Of a stretch of 64,000 nt of DNA, positions 62,037 to 64,000 are shown one piece after another. Each line of letters opens with the position of its first letter. Position 1 is the stretch's first letter. The stretch spans positions 56,106 through 120,105 of the forward strand of contig CALWLT010000034.1 in the NCBI GenBank assembly GCA_944381615.1, in the 5' to 3' direction. This DNA is from an uncultured Lachnospiraceae bacterium (lineage in GTDB: Bacteria; Bacillota; Clostridia; Lachnospirales; Lachnospiraceae). The translations under genes were made by a program, and so were the position numbers. A model generated the notes under the pieces. The model did no database searches. It worked only from the letters and a program-made list of their open reading frames with translations, and was not told the DNA's origin.

Positions 62037-62106
62037 CTGCTGAAAGACTGCTGAGAAACCGCTGAAGAACCGCTGAGGAAGCCGCGCTCGGGAGGCTTTC
62101 TCAGCG
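62037..62106. repeat. CTGCTGA-type short repeats and hairpin after the cyclase gene
   Basis: Four degenerate 11-12 base units (CTGCTGAAAGA, CTGCTGAGAAAC, CGCTGAAGAAC, CGCTGAGGAAG) lie between the two element genes. The last pairs with CTCAGCG at 62100-62106 in a 13-bp stem overlapping the stop codon of the cyclase gene, perhaps a weak terminator on the minus strand. Confidence 0.5.
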
Positions 62107-63486
62107 GCGTTTTCCAGTCTGCTGATAATATTTTTTCTTCTCCGCGTACATGTCGCGATCCGCTTCATGAATCTGGCGGGTAATGTCGCATTTTCCGTCG
62201 CAGCAGAAGGACAGGCCGAAGGAAATGCTGATCTGATCCTGGCGCAGGCTTGCGCGGGCGACCTCGATCGAGGTCAGAAATGCCTCGCGGCCGGATTCCG
62301 TATCGATTACCACAAATTCGTCGCCGCCGATCCGGTAGGCCTTCTTGCCGAAAATCCGACGGATGTGCGTGGCGGTCCGCTGCAGCAGGGCGTCCCCGGC
62401 GCGGTGTCCCTGCCGATCGTTGATCTCCTTGAGGCCGTTGACGTCCATACAGACGATGCCCGCCCGGGCCGGAGGCTGATTCTGGAACAGCTCCATGTCC
62501 TGGTTAAACTTGTTGCGGTTGTAGAGCCCGGTCAGGGAATCTTCAAAGCTCATGCGCTTCAGGATGCCTTCCAGCTCAATCCGGCGGGAGATATCGAAGG
62601 AGATCCGCTGAATGACCTGCCCGTTGTCGTCCTCGCTGATCAGGGAGTTGATGCCGCTGGCATAGATGAGCTCTCCGGACGGTTTCCGGATCTGGTAATC
62701 GATGCTGGAGGAATCGCCCGGCTTTTTCAGGACGTCCAGCGACGCCTGAAGACGCGGGAGATCCTCCGGGATGACGCATTCGCAGAATCCGCGCGACCAG
62801 TCCAGCGCTTCGGCTTCCTCCTGGGTGTGCCCGATGAGCTCGGTCATGGCGTGATTAAAAGTGATGAGCCGGTACACGCCGTTCTGGCGGCTCATGCGCA
62901 GAATGGCGCAGGGAATCGTGTTGTAAATGCTGTCGAGCTCCGCCGTCTGGGGCGCGATCTGCTTTTTCTGCGCCGCGATATATTCCTGCATGTAGTCGTA
63001 GGTCTGACGGGCCATCCGGGTAGGAAAGCCCACATCGTCGTCCGCCATCTCGATATAGGGATTGGAGATGTGAATATGGCAGCAGCGGGCCGTGTCCTTT
63101 GTCCAGCGGAAAATCAGGGAAAACCGCTGATGGACGCGCAGGTAGCAGTCGGAAGGATCCGTGGAAATCCACAGCCGTCCGGTGCACAGATAGATGTCCG
63201 GGGAGAGTCCGATCACATCGTATTCTTCGCCGGAAATATGACAGTGGGGAACCATGCCGGCAAACTGGCGGAAAATGGCGGTAACCTTTTCGGTGCCGGT
63301 CGCATATTCCTGTTCGCCGGTGCCGAGCCAGCTGAACTCGTCGTCGAACAGCGAGACGATCGCTTCGACGTCGTTTTCGCAGTAATGCTTATGAAAAAGA
63401 TAACGGCTCAGTTCAATGGTTTTCTGTTTTCTCTGTTCGGTTTCAGAAGCGGCGGCCTCCCTGCCTTGTTCCTCTTTTTCTTTCAT
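62101..63486 (-). CDS. NTF2-like/PAS/GGDEF diguanylate cyclase, element cargo
   Basis: This 461-residue soluble protein probably makes cyclic di-GMP. It has an N-terminal SnoaL/NTF2-like domain (residues 20-150; LFHKHYCENDVEAIVSLFDD), a PAS domain (about 165-300) and a C-terminal GGDEF domain with SLTGLYNRNKF, MDVNGLKEINDRQGHRAGD and an intact RIGGDEF active site near 385. The start at 63486 follows AGGAGGT by seven bases. It lies upstream of the recombinase gene in the same direction, 135 bases apart. Finding a signalling enzyme as the only cargo is odd. Confidence 0.9.
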   Translation of the reverse strand: MKEKEEQGREAAASETEQRKQKTIELSRYLFHKHYCENDVEAIVSLFDDEFSWLGTGEQEYATGTEKVTAIFRQFAGMVPHCHISGEEYDVIGLSPDIYLCTGRLWISTDPSDCYLRVHQRFSLIFRWTKDTARCCHIHISNPYIEMADDDVGFPTRMARQTYDYMQEYIAAQKKQIAPQTAELDSIYNTIPCAILRMSRQNGVYRLITFNHAMTELIGHTQEEAEALDWSRGFCECVIPEDLPRLQASLDVLKKPGDSSSIDYQIRKPSGELIYASGINSLISEDDNGQVIQRISFDISRRIELEGILKRMSFEDSLTGLYNRNKFNQDMELFQNQPPARAGIVCMDVNGLKEINDRQGHRAGDALLQRTATHIRRIFGKKAYRIGGDEFVVIDTESGREAFLTSIEVARASLRQDQISISFGLSFCCDGKCDITRQIHEADRDMYAEKKKYYQQTGKRR

Positions 63487-63647
63487 GAGCAGGACCTCCT
63501 GTGGTTCCGGTGCGCTCTGATTGTGAAATATGACGAAAAAAGCGGCCGGAATCAATCTTTTATAGGACTAATTATATCAGGAGAGAAAATGGGACGCAAG
63601 AATAAATTGTTTTTTCAGACGGGGAGGCCGGCGCCGGTTGTGCAGAC

Positions 63648-63654
63648 TGACAGG
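63648..63654 (-). repeat. Attachment-site core at the cyclase end of the element
   Basis: TGACAGG repeats the core at 60570-60576. Element DNA (GTTGTGCAGAC) lies to its left and collagen-coding DNA (CGGCGGTCGC) to its right. Confidence 0.75.
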
Positions 63655-63927
63655 CGGCGGTCGCTCCCGTGGGCCCTGCCAGTCCCCGCGGTCCCTGCGC
63701 GCCCTCCGGCCCCTGCAGGCCCTGCGCGCCGGCGGGTCCCTGCGGCCCCTGTGCGCCGGCGGGCCCCTGCGGTCCCTGTGCGCCCTCCGGTCCGGTCGGC
63801 CCGGTGGCTCCGGTCGGTCCCGTGGCTCCGGTCGCGGTCGCGCTTCCCGCGGGGCCCTGCGGTCCCGTCGGCCCGGTCGGTCCGCTAGGTCCAGTCACGC
63901 CAGTCGCACCGGTGGGGGCGACGTCAA
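63648..63927 (-). CDS. 5' part of interrupted collagen-like gene
   Basis: About 85 residues of Gly-X-Y triplets ([26 protein letters not shown]) run in the same phase as the 3' part at 59.8-60.6 kb. The best ribosome site, GAGGTGA (63941-63935), points at TTG 63927, seven bases on. From that TTG the frame meets the collagen frame only if the C run at 63918-63914 has six rather than five bases; as given, it is off by one. The only in-frame start is GTG 63898, with no ribosome site. After the core the frame reads element DNA and stops at 63572. Confidence 0.7.
63914..63918 (-). repeat. C5 run in the 5' coding region of the collagen-like gene
   Basis: On the coding strand five C bases fall between the likely TTG start and the first Gly-X-Y triplets. 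One extra C would place them in one frame ([13 protein letters not shown]), so this run is a candidate slippage switch or a base-calling error. Confidence 0.5.
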
Positions 63928-64000
63928 AAGGAAATCACCTCATTTTAATAGTATACTTCTCTTGCATTTTTCTATTAAATGTATTAAAATAAAAACGAAA

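Larger units (their letters stand above)
60570..63654 (-). mobile_element. 3078-bp serine-recombinase element interrupting a collagen-like gene
   Basis: The element runs from one TGACAGG core to the other and carries only the recombinase and a diguanylate cyclase gene, both on the minus strand, the same strand as the gene they interrupt. Removing 3078 bases (1026 codons) joins the two collagen parts in frame as [13 protein letters not shown]. Joining the element ends gives a dyad GTTNNGCA-NN-CTGACAG-NN-TGCNNAAC, typical of a serine recombinase attachment site. No transposase, IS or phage structural gene is inside. Its small size and reversible-looking position recall skin-type intervening elements (inference). 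Confidence 0.82.

Noticed and set aside
62167..63888. 573-codon plus-strand open frame across the element
   Set aside because: It is the antisense of the GGDEF gene, runs through the attachment core, and has no ribosome site or domain.

Overview
The window looks like chromosomal DNA of a GC-rich, spore-forming member of the Clostridia, most likely Lachnospiraceae. The evidence is SpoIIR, the style of RpoB/RpoC and the str operon, strong AGGAGG ribosome sites, consensus sigma-A promoters and a T-box leader. No tRNA, rRNA or CRISPR array was seen.

Layout. (1) 1-12182, plus strand: a cell-surface glycan cluster (SIS-domain heptose isomerase, two large membrane proteins, two membrane-anchored GT2 glycosyltransferases, RfbF-RfbG-RfbH for a CDP-3,6-dideoxyhexose precursor, LicD), ending in a DacA-type carboxypeptidase. 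(2) 12.3-16 kb: a lipoprotein, an AGCS amino-acid symporter and a zinc-dependent phospholipase C-like protein. (3) 16-22.7 kb: two coupled giant signalling genes (PAS/GGDEF/GAF/EAL and a CheB-CheR fusion). (4) 22.7-30.8 kb: housekeeping genes, namely a cyclophilin, GNAT, ispE-gntR-aldo/keto reductase-HD, spoIIR, and ddl-murI-DUF1934. (5) 31-37.2 kb: a GntR regulator divergent from a catabolic operon (nitrilase-family amidase, DUF2848 protein, complete TRAP transporter). (6) 37.3-40.2 kb: a decay zone with a half MFS transporter, a broken second TRAP permease and two NTF2-like genes. (7) 40.2-41.6 kb: a T-box leader, probably isoleucine-specific, ahead of a BASS-family transporter. (8) 41.7-59.6 kb: rpoB-rpoC and rpsL-rpsG-fusA-tuf, separated by a 5 kb block of envelope genes. 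(9) 59.8-64 kb: a collagen-like (BclA-type) gene split by a 3078-bp two-gene element.

The most striking feature is region 9. A collagen-like gene with a C-terminal BclA/C1q-type domain is cut in two by an element coding for a large serine recombinase and an NTF2-PAS-GGDEF diguanylate cyclase. The ends share a 7-bp direct repeat, TGACAGG. The distance between the repeats is a multiple of three, so precise excision would rejoin the two halves in frame. The joined element ends give a strongly dyad-symmetric site, as expected for a recombinase attachment site. In a spore-former this resembles the skin-type elements that interrupt sporulation genes. Developmental excision is an inference from this architecture and is not shown by the sequence.

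Several single-base frameshifts occur (38.2, 39.85, 53.4, 53.8 and 63.9 kb), several of them in homopolymers. Some sit among nonsense changes and truncations, so they look like true decay. Others could be slippage-based switching or base-calling errors, which the sequence alone cannot settle.
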